Notes under the pieces: model-generated
Told to the model about the DNA's origin: nothing
Databases searched by the model: none
The model's input: only the letters and a program-made list of their open reading frames with translations
Assembly (NCBI GenBank): GCA_016936255.1
Contig: JAFGYE010000056.1
Location: forward strand, 117,949 to 181,948
DNA length: 64,000 nucleotides
Reading direction: 5' to 3'
Source: Marinifilaceae bacterium
Lineage (GTDB): Bacteria > Bacteroidota > Bacteroidia > Bacteroidales > Marinifilaceae
Program-made: the position numbers and the translations under genes
Shown: positions 8,847-18,621 of the stretch, in pieces
Layout: every line of letters begins with the position of its first letter
Position numbering within the stretch: position 1 is the first letter of the stretch

Positions 8847-11210
8847 TTATTGCTTAACAGTTCTAACTCCGAATACAGGTCCTGCCCTGTGCCCTTCGTG
8901 AGGTTTGAATGTAACCATCACTTTATCTTTAGTCATGCAAATATCATCGGGTAATTGGTATAAAATATCAATGAATTCACCCGGCTTTTTATCTGCAATA
9001 TTTTCTGTCGCAAGTAATTTTCCGTCAATCAAGATATCAAATGTTTTAGCACCAGTATTTCCGCCCCAATATTCAACCGCCAAAGCCAATCGGTTTCCTT
9101 TCATCAATCCCATCTCAAAGGACATTACACCTCCTCTGTCAACAACACGGGATCTTTTATTTTTTATCACATCAACGGATGATTTTTCACTTTGGAAATT
9201 ATGATCCCGTTCCGGCTGCATTTCTCCTGGTTGGAAAAAGTCAACTGTCATTTCTTCCAATTTCTTTTTCTGTGCTTGTTTAGCTTGATATTCCTTTTGA
9301 TATTTTGCCCATGATTCTTGGTTGAAAACATCAAAATACACAGAATACCTTACATCATGCACTTTATAAAATGGCTTCAAGACAAAATCATGCAAGTATC
9401 CAACCGAATCAGTTTTAAATGTATTTGCTTCTCCTTTTACAGCACTCAACCAATTTGATGGATCTCTATCTTCTGTCATAATAACAGGTACATACATTGC
9501 ATCATTTGCTTTTGGATCATCTTCCGGCCCTAATTCCCCAGCCATCACCATAGGACCGTACATAACTGCAACACGGTTGCTGTCATCAGGCATGGTTTCC
9601 AGGCGAAGTGTAAAAGGCATCTTGTATTCCAATACATCCCCTTTTTTCCACTTTCTTTCGATAGAAATAAAACTTTGCGGCTTTTGATCAACAGATATCT
9701 TTTCATTATTGATATAAATTTCCACACCATTTTCAGCCCATTTTGGGTAGCGCAGCTTAAGCGTAAATTTGCTTGGCTTTTCACAGTAAAACTCCAATTT
9801 TGTCCCTTGTTCTTCCGGAAATGCAGTTGTCTGTTTTACGATCAAACCTTTACTTTTCCAGTTTAGTTGAGAACCAATAAATTGAGTCACATATAATTCA
9901 TTATTGTTGTGAAAATAAATATTTGCTCCATATTTTGAATGATTCTCCATTCCTGTTCCTACACAACATGTAAACCAATACGGATCCTGATACACCTTAT
10001 GACCTCCCATTTCCAATGACAAATTATAGATAACCCGTCCATCTGCAGGGTGCTGAGAGGATAGAATGTGATTGAATAATGCTCTTTCATAAAAATCAGC
10101 GACTTCAGGAGCTGCTTCCCACTCAAAAAGATGACGGGACAGCTTCAACATATTGTACACATTACATGTTTCAGTTGTATTTTGGCTAAGGCGGTTGCGT
10201 AAATGATCCGATTCTCCAAAATACTCGTGATTGCAATTACCTCCGGTAACATAAGAATGATGATGAACAACCCGATCCCAGAAAAACTCAGCAGATTCTC
10301 TATCAGACAAAGCCCCTGTAAGCTCATAACGTCGGGCACAACCCACTAATTTGGGAATTTGTGTATTAGCATGTATTCCCGGCAAAACATCAACATGATG
10401 AGCCAAGGAATCAAGCACCTTTTTGTGATGAAACACCTTAGACAGCTGTAAATATTTCTCATTCTTCGTTAATCCATAAAGATCAACCAACGACTCATTA
10501 ATTCCGCCATGCTCACAATCCAACATGTTTTGAATTTGTTTGTCGTTTAAGTCTTTTACAATAGTTGATAACCAATCAGCAAATTTAATATTGATTTGCA
10601 ATGCCTTTTTATTTCCACATAAATTGTATGCGTCAGTCAAACCAGCCATTACTTTATGTTCGGTGTAATACGGCACCCAAATTCCATTCAAATCAAATCC
10701 TTTCGAACGTATATCTCCTTTTGCTACTTCTTCTTCAAGAATCCGCTTTCCGTCAGGGAAAGCACCTATGTATCCTTCTCCATCAGCATTCTGACAAACT
10801 TCCAGTTGATCTACAATGTAATTGACACGATCGAGAAAACGCTTATCATTTGTAGAATTATACATTAAAGCACAAGCACTTAGATAATGACCTAAGCTGT
10901 GTCCGGCTATTGTATTTGCTTCCCAACCATCATAATGTTTTGCTTTAGGCTTTAAACCTGCTTCAATCCTAAATTTTGCCAATAATCTATCAGGTTCATA
11001 ATTCAACAAGCTCTGCACATTTAATTCCATGGCCTTTTCGAAAGGACCATCAAGTAATTTAACATCCTTTAGATCAAATGGCAGCACTTTAAATTCAACC
11101 ACCTCAGGACCGTTCGTACTTATTCTATTTTCTTCAACACCTGAACAGGAAGCCAATCCAACTCCAAGACAAATTGAAAAGAATAAAACTCTATAATATT
11201 CGAATCTCAT
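8847..11210 (-). CDS. GH146-type beta-L-arabinofuranosidase lipoprotein (DUF1680)
   Basis: The product is 787 residues with a lipobox (VGLASC) close to the N-terminus. The (alpha/alpha)6 barrel begins at LLDGPFEKAMELN and includes GHSLGHYLSA and GGNCNHEYFGE. The Zn-binding active site known from GH127/GH146 is visible: Glu and Cys in TTETCNVYNM (about residue 346) and the CysCys of FTCCVGTGMENH (about 415), the second region supplying the nucleophilic Cys. The C-terminus carries DUF4986-like (about 575-650) and DUF6805-like (about 665-787) sequence, the layout of Bacteroides thetaiotaomicron GH146 BT0349 rather than GH127. The activity would be removal of terminal beta-L-arabinofuranose. It is the third gene of operon B, 41 bp after the GH127 stop. 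Confidence 0.9.
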   Translation of the reverse strand: MRFEYYRVLFFSICLGVGLASCSGVEENRISTNGPEVVEFKVLPFDLKDVKLLDGPFEKAMELNVQSLLNYEPDRLLAKFRIEAGLKPKAKHYDGWEANTIAGHSLGHYLSACALMYNSTNDKRFLDRVNYIVDQLEVCQNADGEGYIGAFPDGKRILEEEVAKGDIRSKGFDLNGIWVPYYTEHKVMAGLTDAYNLCGNKKALQINIKFADWLSTIVKDLNDKQIQNMLDCEHGGINESLVDLYGLTKNEKYLQLSKVFHHKKVLDSLAHHVDVLPGIHANTQIPKLVGCARRYELTGALSDRESAEFFWDRVVHHHSYVTGGNCNHEYFGESDHLRNRLSQNTTETCNVYNMLKLSRHLFEWEAAPEVADFYERALFNHILSSQHPADGRVIYNLSLEMGGHKVYQDPYWFTCCVGTGMENHSKYGANIYFHNNNELYVTQFIGSQLNWKSKGLIVKQTTAFPEEQGTKLEFYCEKPSKFTLKLRYPKWAENGVEIYINNEKISVDQKPQSFISIERKWKKGDVLEYKMPFTLRLETMPDDSNRVAVMYGPMVMAGELGPEDDPKANDAMYVPVIMTEDRDPSNWLSAVKGEANTFKTDSVGYLHDFVLKPFYKVHDVRYSVYFDVFNQESWAKYQKEYQAKQAQKKKLEEMTVDFFQPGEMQPERDHNFQSEKSSVDVIKNKRSRVVDRGGVMSFEMGLMKGNRLALAVEYWGGNTGAKTFDILIDGKLLATENIADKKPGEFIDILYQLPDDICMTKDKVMVTFKPHEGHRAGPVFGVRTVKQ

Positions 11211-11251
11211 ATTATAACAATTATATAGTTATCAATAAATTGCAATCTCAA

Positions 11252-13657
11252 TTACTTTACTTTCCATTCCAGAATACCACCCGACTGTTCTTTTTGCAGT
11301 TGTGCCAAAATCCGCAGAGCTTTTGTTTTTACAGGCTTAAAATTCACAGTATTGTATTTATCAAGTTCCACTTTAAACTCATCACTGGTCTCAACAGGAA
11401 CCCATTTCCCCTTGCTGTCTTTGTATAATAATGACCATTTTTCGGGCACCTTATAATTGCCGTCGTAGTGATCCATATTAAGCCAATAAACCGAAGATTG
11501 AGACAATACAACAGGTTCTTTAAATTCATAATCAACAGTTTCTTCCGATCCTTCTTTCTGCCACCAATAGAAATATGATTTATCGGTATCACCCGAATTT
11601 TTAGGCGTAAACCCATCATTCAAACCTGGAGCCCAATCTGTTGATGAAAATACTTTGGCCGAATCTGCAGGTGAATAAGCTGGTTTTACGATAATCGATT
11701 CTTCCCCGGAAGGTAACCAAACCAACATATTTGCCGTTCCCCGATTGTTCCATGCATAATACGGAATGGCTTTAAGATTTGCAGCTTCAATTGTTTTTGC
11801 ATCTCCCAATTGACTTACCCTGCTTGCTTTCATTGTAAGTGTTACCACCCCACCTAAAAGATTTTCTTCAAATTGAGAACTCACGTTTGCATCTTGCGAT
11901 ACAAACTCATCAAATAAATATGCATTATTGTTGTCTTTATCCTCGAAGCAATACACTATTGGACCACGTTGGTAAGCCAATTTGTTATGGTCATTGATTA
12001 CTTTTTCGCTGGCTTTAATTCTGCGCACAGGCATCGGAAATTCAACTTCTATCTGATCACCCGCTACCCACTTTTCTCTCAGAATGGCATAACCATTCAC
12101 CACTTCAGGTGATTTTTCCTTCCCATTTACTTTAATGGTATAAGTATCTGTGTTATTTTCAACAAAGTGATACAAATCAGATGGTACAGGTTGATTTTGT
12201 GCCCACCCCGGAATACGGATTTTCAGACCAATACGTTCATTTGTCTTTTTATCAACTGAAATTGTAAGCTTACCACTCCAAGGGTATTGTGTTTTTTGTG
12301 TCAGACTTAAGGTGTCTTTTCCTACAGCAATGTCGGCATGACCGGCCGAAAATAGATTTACGTACACAGAATTTTCATCGACTGCATAAACATAACCTGG
12401 TATGGAGGCCATAAACCGGGTAATGTTACCAGGACAACAAGCACATCCAAACCAAGGTGCGCGATCGTGATTATGAACAGATTCAAGAGGATTGTCGTAG
12501 AAAAATTTATCGCCGCTTAAGGATACTCCCGAAATAACCCCGTTGTATAACACACGTTCAAGCACATCGTAGTATTTTGAATTTCCATCATTTAAAAACA
12601 AACGGTAGTTCCAGTAAACATTTGAAATCGAAGCACAAGTCTCACAATAATCAGTCATGTTAGGTAGTTCGTAATTTGGGCCAAAACCTTCACCTTGAGC
12701 ACGGGAACCAATTCCACCAGTAATATATAACTTTTTTGAAACCACATTTTCCCATACCTGTTTGGTGGCTTCCATCAGTTGCTTGTCATGCATCAAAGAA
12801 GCTACATCTGTTACTCCTGAGTAGAGATATCCCAGACGAACAGCATGTCCCAATGCTTCATCCTGCTCCACAATTGGTTTGTGGTCCTGACTGTATTCGT
12901 TTAATTTGTGACCGTCGGTACCCTTACCTGTTTCGTCGATAAAAAAACGTGCCAGCTTAAGGTATTTTTCATCATTTGTAACCCGATACAATTTTACCAA
13001 AGCCATCTCCACAATCGGATGACCTGAAGGAACTTTCTTTTGTCCTTCGCCCGGACCAAAAACCTGATTTACCAAATCAGCATTTTTAATCGCAATAGTA
13101 AGTAAGGAACGTTTGCCTGTTGCCTGATAATGAGCAACTGCAGCTTCGTAAAGGTGACCGCAGTTATAAAGTTCATGGCTGTTTAAACGATCCCAACGTC
13201 CTTCTCCGTACCAGCCCTTTAAACGCTCACATTTGTTGGTTAAGCAAGTATAAAGGTAACCATCCTCTTCTTGTCCTGCGCCGATTAAATTAATCAGGCT
13301 GTCCAAATAATGGTCTAATTTAGCATCGTACTCAACTGCAAGAGTATATGAAGCTCCTTCCAACACTTTGTAAACATCAGTATCATCAAATGGAAAATCA
13401 CCTTGATGTTCTCCTTTAATCAAACCACCGGCAAGGGCAAAATTATCCATACGCCCGGTCTCTTCACACTTTTTAAATGCTGAAGGAATTGACACCGTTC
13501 TATTAATTTCAATTTTAGGAGCCCAAAACTGATCATTTAAATGAACAGATGTAAAAGGAACCGGTTTTAAATGTCCAACTGTTTCTTTCTCCTTTTCAGC
13601 ACATGAACATGCAAGGAGACCAAACAACATTAGAAAGCTGTAATATCTTAATTTCAT
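11252..13657 (-). CDS. GH127 beta-L-arabinofuranosidase lipoprotein
   Basis: The product is 801 residues with a lipobox-like LLACSC within the first 20 residues. The DUF1680 barrel starts at VPFTSVHLNDQFWAPK. GFGPNYELPNMTDY precedes the metal/catalytic segment CETCASISNVYW (about 340), and WFGCACCPGN (about 404) carries the Cys cluster that binds zinc and supplies the nucleophile in Bifidobacterium HypBA1. The last 110 residues form a discoidin-like beta domain (VVLSQSSVYWLNMD, TKALRILAQL), possibly carbohydrate-binding. GH127 enzymes cleave beta-L-arabinofuranosyl bonds such as those on hydroxyproline of extensin. It lies 37 bp after its paralogue at 13695-16106. The two are alike throughout but differ in export signal, so one is probably surface-tethered and the other periplasmic. 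Confidence 0.92.
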   Translation of the reverse strand: MKLRYYSFLMLFGLLACSCAEKEKETVGHLKPVPFTSVHLNDQFWAPKIEINRTVSIPSAFKKCEETGRMDNFALAGGLIKGEHQGDFPFDDTDVYKVLEGASYTLAVEYDAKLDHYLDSLINLIGAGQEEDGYLYTCLTNKCERLKGWYGEGRWDRLNSHELYNCGHLYEAAVAHYQATGKRSLLTIAIKNADLVNQVFGPGEGQKKVPSGHPIVEMALVKLYRVTNDEKYLKLARFFIDETGKGTDGHKLNEYSQDHKPIVEQDEALGHAVRLGYLYSGVTDVASLMHDKQLMEATKQVWENVVSKKLYITGGIGSRAQGEGFGPNYELPNMTDYCETCASISNVYWNYRLFLNDGNSKYYDVLERVLYNGVISGVSLSGDKFFYDNPLESVHNHDRAPWFGCACCPGNITRFMASIPGYVYAVDENSVYVNLFSAGHADIAVGKDTLSLTQKTQYPWSGKLTISVDKKTNERIGLKIRIPGWAQNQPVPSDLYHFVENNTDTYTIKVNGKEKSPEVVNGYAILREKWVAGDQIEVEFPMPVRRIKASEKVINDHNKLAYQRGPIVYCFEDKDNNNAYLFDEFVSQDANVSSQFEENLLGGVVTLTMKASRVSQLGDAKTIEAANLKAIPYYAWNNRGTANMLVWLPSGEESIIVKPAYSPADSAKVFSSTDWAPGLNDGFTPKNSGDTDKSYFYWWQKEGSEETVDYEFKEPVVLSQSSVYWLNMDHYDGNYKVPEKWSLLYKDSKGKWVPVETSDEFKVELDKYNTVNFKPVKTKALRILAQLQKEQSGGILEWKVK

Positions 13658-13694
13658 TATATATTTATATTAGTATGAAAATTCGGTATCGGAA

Positions 13695-16106
13695 CTATTC
13701 CAATTCCCATTCGAAAATTCCTGACGCATTTTTTTCAGGCAACTTCACTTCAAGTTTTATTGCATTGGTCTTCACAGTTTTAAATGAAACTTTGCTGGGA
13801 ACATCTTTTGTTACAGTGTAGGGTTCATTATTCTCAACAGGCATCCACTCACTGTCTTTATTTTTATAGTAAATTTTCCACTCTTTTGGTATGCGACAAC
13901 CACCCCAAGGAGCATCATCATACCAATAAACGGTTGAACCACTTACTGTTTTCTCACCGTCAAATTCGTATGAAATCCATTCTGTTGTTCCTTCTTTAGG
14001 CCACCAATGGTAATAAGGTACAGCTTGAGCCTTACCATTTTTAGGGATGAGTTGGTCGTTAACCGCACTAATTGCTTTCACCAAATGCGAGGCATCAACT
14101 TTACTTTCCGAGGCAAGAGTGGGTTGTTGCATGGGACGACTGGTACTTAAATCGTTGGAAAGCCAAACTGTCATTTCACCACTTCCACGATGAGCCCATG
14201 CATAGTAAGGAATCATGTTCAATTGAACATCTTTTACTTCGATTTTACCTTGTTTGTTGTAATTAAGTACCTGAGCATCTGTATGAATCATATTGATTCC
14301 ATACAACAAGTCTTGTTTGTTTTCAACAGTAAATACCGGTTTTTGTGGAATAACAGCACTCAATACACTATAATCATTATCAGGCCACTCAGCGCAATAA
14401 ACCACAGGACCGCACTCAACAGCAACTCTGCCCTGATCAGCCTCAACCAATGAATGAGCTTTTACGGTACGCGGTTCCATATCGAAATGAACTTCAACTT
14501 TGTCGCCTTTACCCCAAGTGCGGCTGATGGAGAAATAACCATTTTCAAGTTGACTTGTAACAGGCTGCCCGTTTACTTTAACTGAATATGATAATTTTTT
14601 GTTATCAGTGAAAGTATATAAATCACTTGGTACTACTTGACCTAACACCCATCCCGGAATACGGATTTTAAGGTTGAAGTTTTGTTTCTTCTTTGGATTT
14701 ACATCCAGATTGATATCACCAACCCAAGGATAATTGGTTGTTTGTTTCAATACTACCGGTTTTCCATCTACCTTAATTTCCGAATTATTCGACATGAACA
14801 GATTTACATACAAATCACTTTTATGCACTGCATAAATATATCCTGGAACAGAAGGAATAAACCGGCAAATATTTGACGGACAACAGGCACAGCCAAACCA
14901 TGGCCGGCGTTGGTGCTGACCAATTGATTCAAGAGGATTTGGATAGAAAAAACCATCGCCTTCCAATGAAACACCACTAATCAACCCATTATAAAGAGTG
15001 CGTTCCAGTACATCGTAGTATTTTGATTCGCCATGAAGCAGAAATAGTCTGTAATTGAGATAAACATTTCCGATGGCAGCACAGGTTTCACAATACGCCG
15101 ACATATTAGGCAACTGATAATTTTCACCAAAAGCCTCACCATGCCCTGTAGCACCAATACCTCCTGTGATGTATAATTTTTTGCCCACAATGTTTTCCCA
15201 AATTCTATCGATGGCGTTTACATAGGTAGTATCACCGGTAAGCGCAGCCACATCGGCCATGCCGGTATACATATAGGCAGCACGAACTGCATGCCCAACA
15301 GCTTCGTCCTGTTCCAAAACGGGTTTGTGCGACTGACTGTATTCACTTTTTATTGTGGTATACCCCCGCTTATCGAGCAGGAATTTTGCAAAGTCCAGAT
15401 ATTTCTGTTCTCCCGTTGCAACATATAGTTTTGATAAAGCCATTTCTGCAATCTGATGACCTGGAACTACTGTTACCTGTCCGGGTTTATCGCCAACTTC
15501 CCTTACGGCACAATCGGCATACTTTTTCGCGATATCTAAAAAATTTGTTTTCCCAGTTGCCTGATAATGTGCTAATGCACCCTCAACCATATGTCCCAGA
15601 TTGTACAACTCATGACTAAGGTCTTCCTCTTTTTCCCAACGTTTGGTTCCTGCCCATTCATGCGGATGTGCAGGATTCATTGTACGGGAAGTGTATAAGT
15701 ATCCATCTGCCTCCTGCGCAGCGGCCACAATTGTCAGCACACTGTCAATATATTTGTCTAATTTTTTATCCGGAAAAGTCTGCATTGAATAGCTTGCTCC
15801 TTCAATGGTTTTATACACATCGGTATCATCAAATGAAAAGCCTTCCACTTTAATCGTATCACTTGGATGTGCTGCCTTAATAAAGTTTTCATATCGACCC
15901 GTTTCTTCACACTTACTAAAAGCCAATGGAATAGTAACTTCACGACTTGCTTTCAGTCTTTGTCCCCAAAACGAATCTGTAACTTTTACTGAAGTAAAAG
16001 GAACAGGAGAAATGGGATATCCACCTGTTGTATTTTTTTCCTGAGCATTTGCAGCAAAACACAAAATGCAAAGTGCAAGTGTTAAAACTCTTTTAATTGT
16101 TGTCAT
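13695..16106 (-). CDS. GH127 beta-L-arabinofuranosidase, periplasmic paralogue
   Basis: The product is 803 residues with an SPI signal peptide (LTLALCILCFAANAQ) and no lipobox. Domain order matches the downstream GH127: barrel from VPFTSVKVTDSFWGQR, active site CETCAAIGNVYLNYRLF (about 340) and FGCACCPSNICRF (about 407), then a C-terminal discoidin-like domain (SGSTVYWYDDAPWGG, TNAIKLEVKL). All four metal and nucleophile positions (Glu, Cys, Cys, Cys) are kept, so it should be active. It is the first gene of operon B, with a promoter-like element about 50 bp upstream. The likely division of labour with the next gene is by location or chain length. Its substrate could be Hyp-linked beta-1,2-arabinooligosaccharides or beta-capped arabinan; the sequence alone does not decide. 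Confidence 0.92.
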   Translation of the reverse strand: MTTIKRVLTLALCILCFAANAQEKNTTGGYPISPVPFTSVKVTDSFWGQRLKASREVTIPLAFSKCEETGRYENFIKAAHPSDTIKVEGFSFDDTDVYKTIEGASYSMQTFPDKKLDKYIDSVLTIVAAAQEADGYLYTSRTMNPAHPHEWAGTKRWEKEEDLSHELYNLGHMVEGALAHYQATGKTNFLDIAKKYADCAVREVGDKPGQVTVVPGHQIAEMALSKLYVATGEQKYLDFAKFLLDKRGYTTIKSEYSQSHKPVLEQDEAVGHAVRAAYMYTGMADVAALTGDTTYVNAIDRIWENIVGKKLYITGGIGATGHGEAFGENYQLPNMSAYCETCAAIGNVYLNYRLFLLHGESKYYDVLERTLYNGLISGVSLEGDGFFYPNPLESIGQHQRRPWFGCACCPSNICRFIPSVPGYIYAVHKSDLYVNLFMSNNSEIKVDGKPVVLKQTTNYPWVGDINLDVNPKKKQNFNLKIRIPGWVLGQVVPSDLYTFTDNKKLSYSVKVNGQPVTSQLENGYFSISRTWGKGDKVEVHFDMEPRTVKAHSLVEADQGRVAVECGPVVYCAEWPDNDYSVLSAVIPQKPVFTVENKQDLLYGINMIHTDAQVLNYNKQGKIEVKDVQLNMIPYYAWAHRGSGEMTVWLSNDLSTSRPMQQPTLASESKVDASHLVKAISAVNDQLIPKNGKAQAVPYYHWWPKEGTTEWISYEFDGEKTVSGSTVYWYDDAPWGGCRIPKEWKIYYKNKDSEWMPVENNEPYTVTKDVPSKVSFKTVKTNAIKLEVKLPEKNASGIFEWELE

Positions 16107-16156
16107 TGTTATATCCTATTTTTTAAATATTACTATTTCAGAAATTAATTACTTTT

Positions 16157-16224
16157 CAAATGTAAAATTGTATCGAAATGCTCACATTAAGTTGTCGGTT
16201 TGTTCAAAATAATAGTACAAATGT
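16157..16224 (-). promoter_or_regulatory. putative promoter and activator element of the GH127 operon
   Basis: On the minus strand TACATTTG (16164-16157) matches the Bacteroidota -7 consensus TAnnTTTG exactly, 51 bp before the start codon. ACATTTGT (16224-16217) lies 52 bp further upstream and resembles elements before both left-hand susC genes. No convincing -33 TTTG is seen, as expected if an activator is needed. The rest of this 257-bp gap shows nothing else. Confidence 0.45.
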
Positions 16225-16363
16225 TTTTAATTCTTCAATTACATCGATTTATCAAAGCTCTATTCACTCCATTCTCTAAATGAACTCAAATAAGAGTAAA
16301 TATTTTCGCCTTTAATTTTACTGGATTTAACTTATTGCCGAAAAATAAACTGATTAATGAATA

Positions 16364-18505
16364 TTATTTATCCGGAGATGTAATCTTCATTAATTCAATA
16401 ATTTCCTGCACGGTTAATGCTCTGTTAAAAAGCTGGGAATTTGAAATATAACCTATATAATTCTCTGCGTATAAACCACTTGCGCCAATCAGAACATCAC
16501 TGTTTTTAACAAATAGATTAATTGGTTGTTGAGTATTTAGAACACCATCAACATATACCGATTCAACCATTCCATCAAAGCTCAGTGCTATGTGATGCCA
16601 TTTTGATGCTTCGGGGATTTCTTTATAGGCTAAATCAACAGATCCATCTCCATGAGCCACAGCTCCAAAATTACTTTTACCATACATTAATGCTGAATAG
16701 GAGCCTTGCAGCATATTTTCACGACTATTCCAGGTTATCAGGCATTCTCCATCTCCAATTTCAGGATTAAATACCCACGAAGACACAGTATACGATGAGT
16801 TCCAACTTAAACTGTTAGGAGCAGGTTCACTTAATCTAAAATAGCTTTCTCCATCAAAAGAAATTGCTTTTACATTGTCGATATACTTTATTTTGGGAGT
16901 ACCTTCTTTCATAAAGTATCCCGCTAAACTTCCTGAATTTTTGAAGGAATAATCAAAAGAATCCATTACGAAATTTTCGACGTCAAAATTCATTAATAAA
17001 TGATCATCCGTTAAAACATTATTGGTAGAAGTTTTCGACAGCAAGGCCAATTCAGGAATTTCAAATAAATCAGGATAAACTTTTAGATTCCATATTGCAG
17101 GAAACAATCCTCCTTTTTCAGCCGCGGTTACCGTCAATTTAACATAGCGGGTATTTAATGCATTGTTATCATCAATCATTGGTGACCCACTTTGCCTGTT
17201 ATTTGTTCTGTCTGAAAACAAGGACCAATTAATGCTGTCAGAAGAACATTCAATTCTATACTGATAATAAAAAGTTGAATACTCAAACTGAGTCATTACT
17301 CTGGCAACTTTCACTTTTTTACCCAAATCAACAACCAATGATTGAGGGTATGTACTTGATGCAGCCTTCCACATCGTTCCGTTATTATTATCTGTGGCAT
17401 ATTCAGGCAGATATTTATAATCAACTGGACTATTTGTATATTTTGTTGCCGGTGATTCCAAATGATAATAAGATGTAGCTGTTGTTTTGGCTTTAAAGGC
17501 CAAATCCTTTTCAGGGATCTGGTTTTTTCTCAAATAACCAATTCCTTTATGCGTCGGAATTACCGGAAGAATAGTACTGTCATTCAGGAAATCAAGTCTA
17601 TCAGCGCAAACTTGTCTGAACTCACCACCAGTACTATGCGGATTATCATGACGATGATACAGGATATAATAATCGTCGCCATCTTTTAAAACCGAATGAT
17701 GCCCGGGACTATCAATACTTCCGTCCTGATTTGTTTTCAGTATTGGAGAATTATCTCCATAGTGAAAGGGACCTACCGGAGAATCAGAATAAGAGTAATG
17801 AACTGCATAGCTGCTCAACCTGCAATCACCTGACGAATACATCAGAATATACTTTCCATTGTGTTTTAATAAATAAGCGGCTTCAAATACTTCAGGAATT
17901 TGAGTGATTGGAATTGATCCGCTTTCCAATATCGTACAATGATCTTTGGGATCAATTTTAGCCCAGCCAAGTCCCCCGAAACTAGAACACCAAGTCCCAA
18001 AATAGGAATAGATTGATCCATCATCATCCAAAAAATACTGGGCATCCAAAGCAGGCAATCCCTTAATCGCTGTCCCCACAGGGATAACGGCCTGTCCATT
18101 TTTCAGACTTTTCCATGGACCGATTGGTGAATCAGAAACATAGGCATAGATATTACAGCCATGTTCACAATTACCCATAAAATAGTAATACTTTCCATCC
18201 TTCCCTTTCATCACATCAGGAGCCCAACAATTGGTTAAACCATCCGGTAACTCAATATCCATTTCGGTGTTGTACCAATTTACAAAATCTTTACTTACCC
18301 AAACCTGTGGTTCTCCCGAAGCCAATTTAATTCCATCAGTAGTGGAATACAGATAGAAGGTATCTCCAAATTTTTTAATGGTTGGATCGGCAAAGTAGCC
18401 TGGTAATAATGGGTTATCTATCCCCTGAATTTTATGTCCTGTTTCCTGTCCATTTAAGCAGAACGGAAATATCAATAGTAAAAGATACAAGCCTTTTTTG
18501 AGCAT
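16364..18505 (-). CDS. GH43 glycosidase with discoidin CBM and LamG domains
   Basis: The product is 713 residues with an SPI signal (MLKKGLYLLLLIFPFCLNGQE). The five-bladed GH43 propeller spans about 30-330. Asp40 in GYFADP is the base, Asp154 in PALDAQYF the pKa modulator and Glu208 in EVFEAAY the acid. An F5/8 type C (CBM32-like) domain follows at about 350-482 (ATDNNNGTMWKA, LVVDLGKKVKVARVM). A LamG/concanavalin-like domain closes the protein at about 515-705 (WVFNPEIGDGECL, WHHIALSFDG, YIGYISNSQLFNRAL). Context suggests arabinofuranosidase or galactosidase activity, but I cannot assign a GH43 subfamily. A hairpin separates it from operon C upstream and a 257-bp promoter gap from operon B downstream, so it may be transcribed alone. 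Confidence 0.88.
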   Translation of the reverse strand: MLKKGLYLLLLIFPFCLNGQETGHKIQGIDNPLLPGYFADPTIKKFGDTFYLYSTTDGIKLASGEPQVWVSKDFVNWYNTEMDIELPDGLTNCWAPDVMKGKDGKYYYFMGNCEHGCNIYAYVSDSPIGPWKSLKNGQAVIPVGTAIKGLPALDAQYFLDDDGSIYSYFGTWCSSFGGLGWAKIDPKDHCTILESGSIPITQIPEVFEAAYLLKHNGKYILMYSSGDCRLSSYAVHYSYSDSPVGPFHYGDNSPILKTNQDGSIDSPGHHSVLKDGDDYYILYHRHDNPHSTGGEFRQVCADRLDFLNDSTILPVIPTHKGIGYLRKNQIPEKDLAFKAKTTATSYYHLESPATKYTNSPVDYKYLPEYATDNNNGTMWKAASSTYPQSLVVDLGKKVKVARVMTQFEYSTFYYQYRIECSSDSINWSLFSDRTNNRQSGSPMIDDNNALNTRYVKLTVTAAEKGGLFPAIWNLKVYPDLFEIPELALLSKTSTNNVLTDDHLLMNFDVENFVMDSFDYSFKNSGSLAGYFMKEGTPKIKYIDNVKAISFDGESYFRLSEPAPNSLSWNSSYTVSSWVFNPEIGDGECLITWNSRENMLQGSYSALMYGKSNFGAVAHGDGSVDLAYKEIPEASKWHHIALSFDGMVESVYVDGVLNTQQPINLFVKNSDVLIGASGLYAENYIGYISNSQLFNRALTVQEIIELMKITSPDK

Positions 18506-18570
18506 GACAATAAATTTTTATCATAAAAAACAAATACAAAAGAAATGATAATTCTCTTTTGGAAATAATT

Positions 18571-18602
18571 AGACAGGCGTAGCCAAATGGTTACGCCTGT
18601 CT
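18571..18602 (-). terminator. terminator hairpin after the metallopeptidase-DUF4859 gene
   Basis: Arms AGACAGGCGTA (18571-18581) and its complement (18592-18602) form an 11-bp stem that extends through a G-U pair to a 4-nt loop. The following sequence is AT-rich but lacks a strict T run, so termination may be incomplete. Confidence 0.6.
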
Positions 18603-18621
18603 GTATATTTTATTATATATA

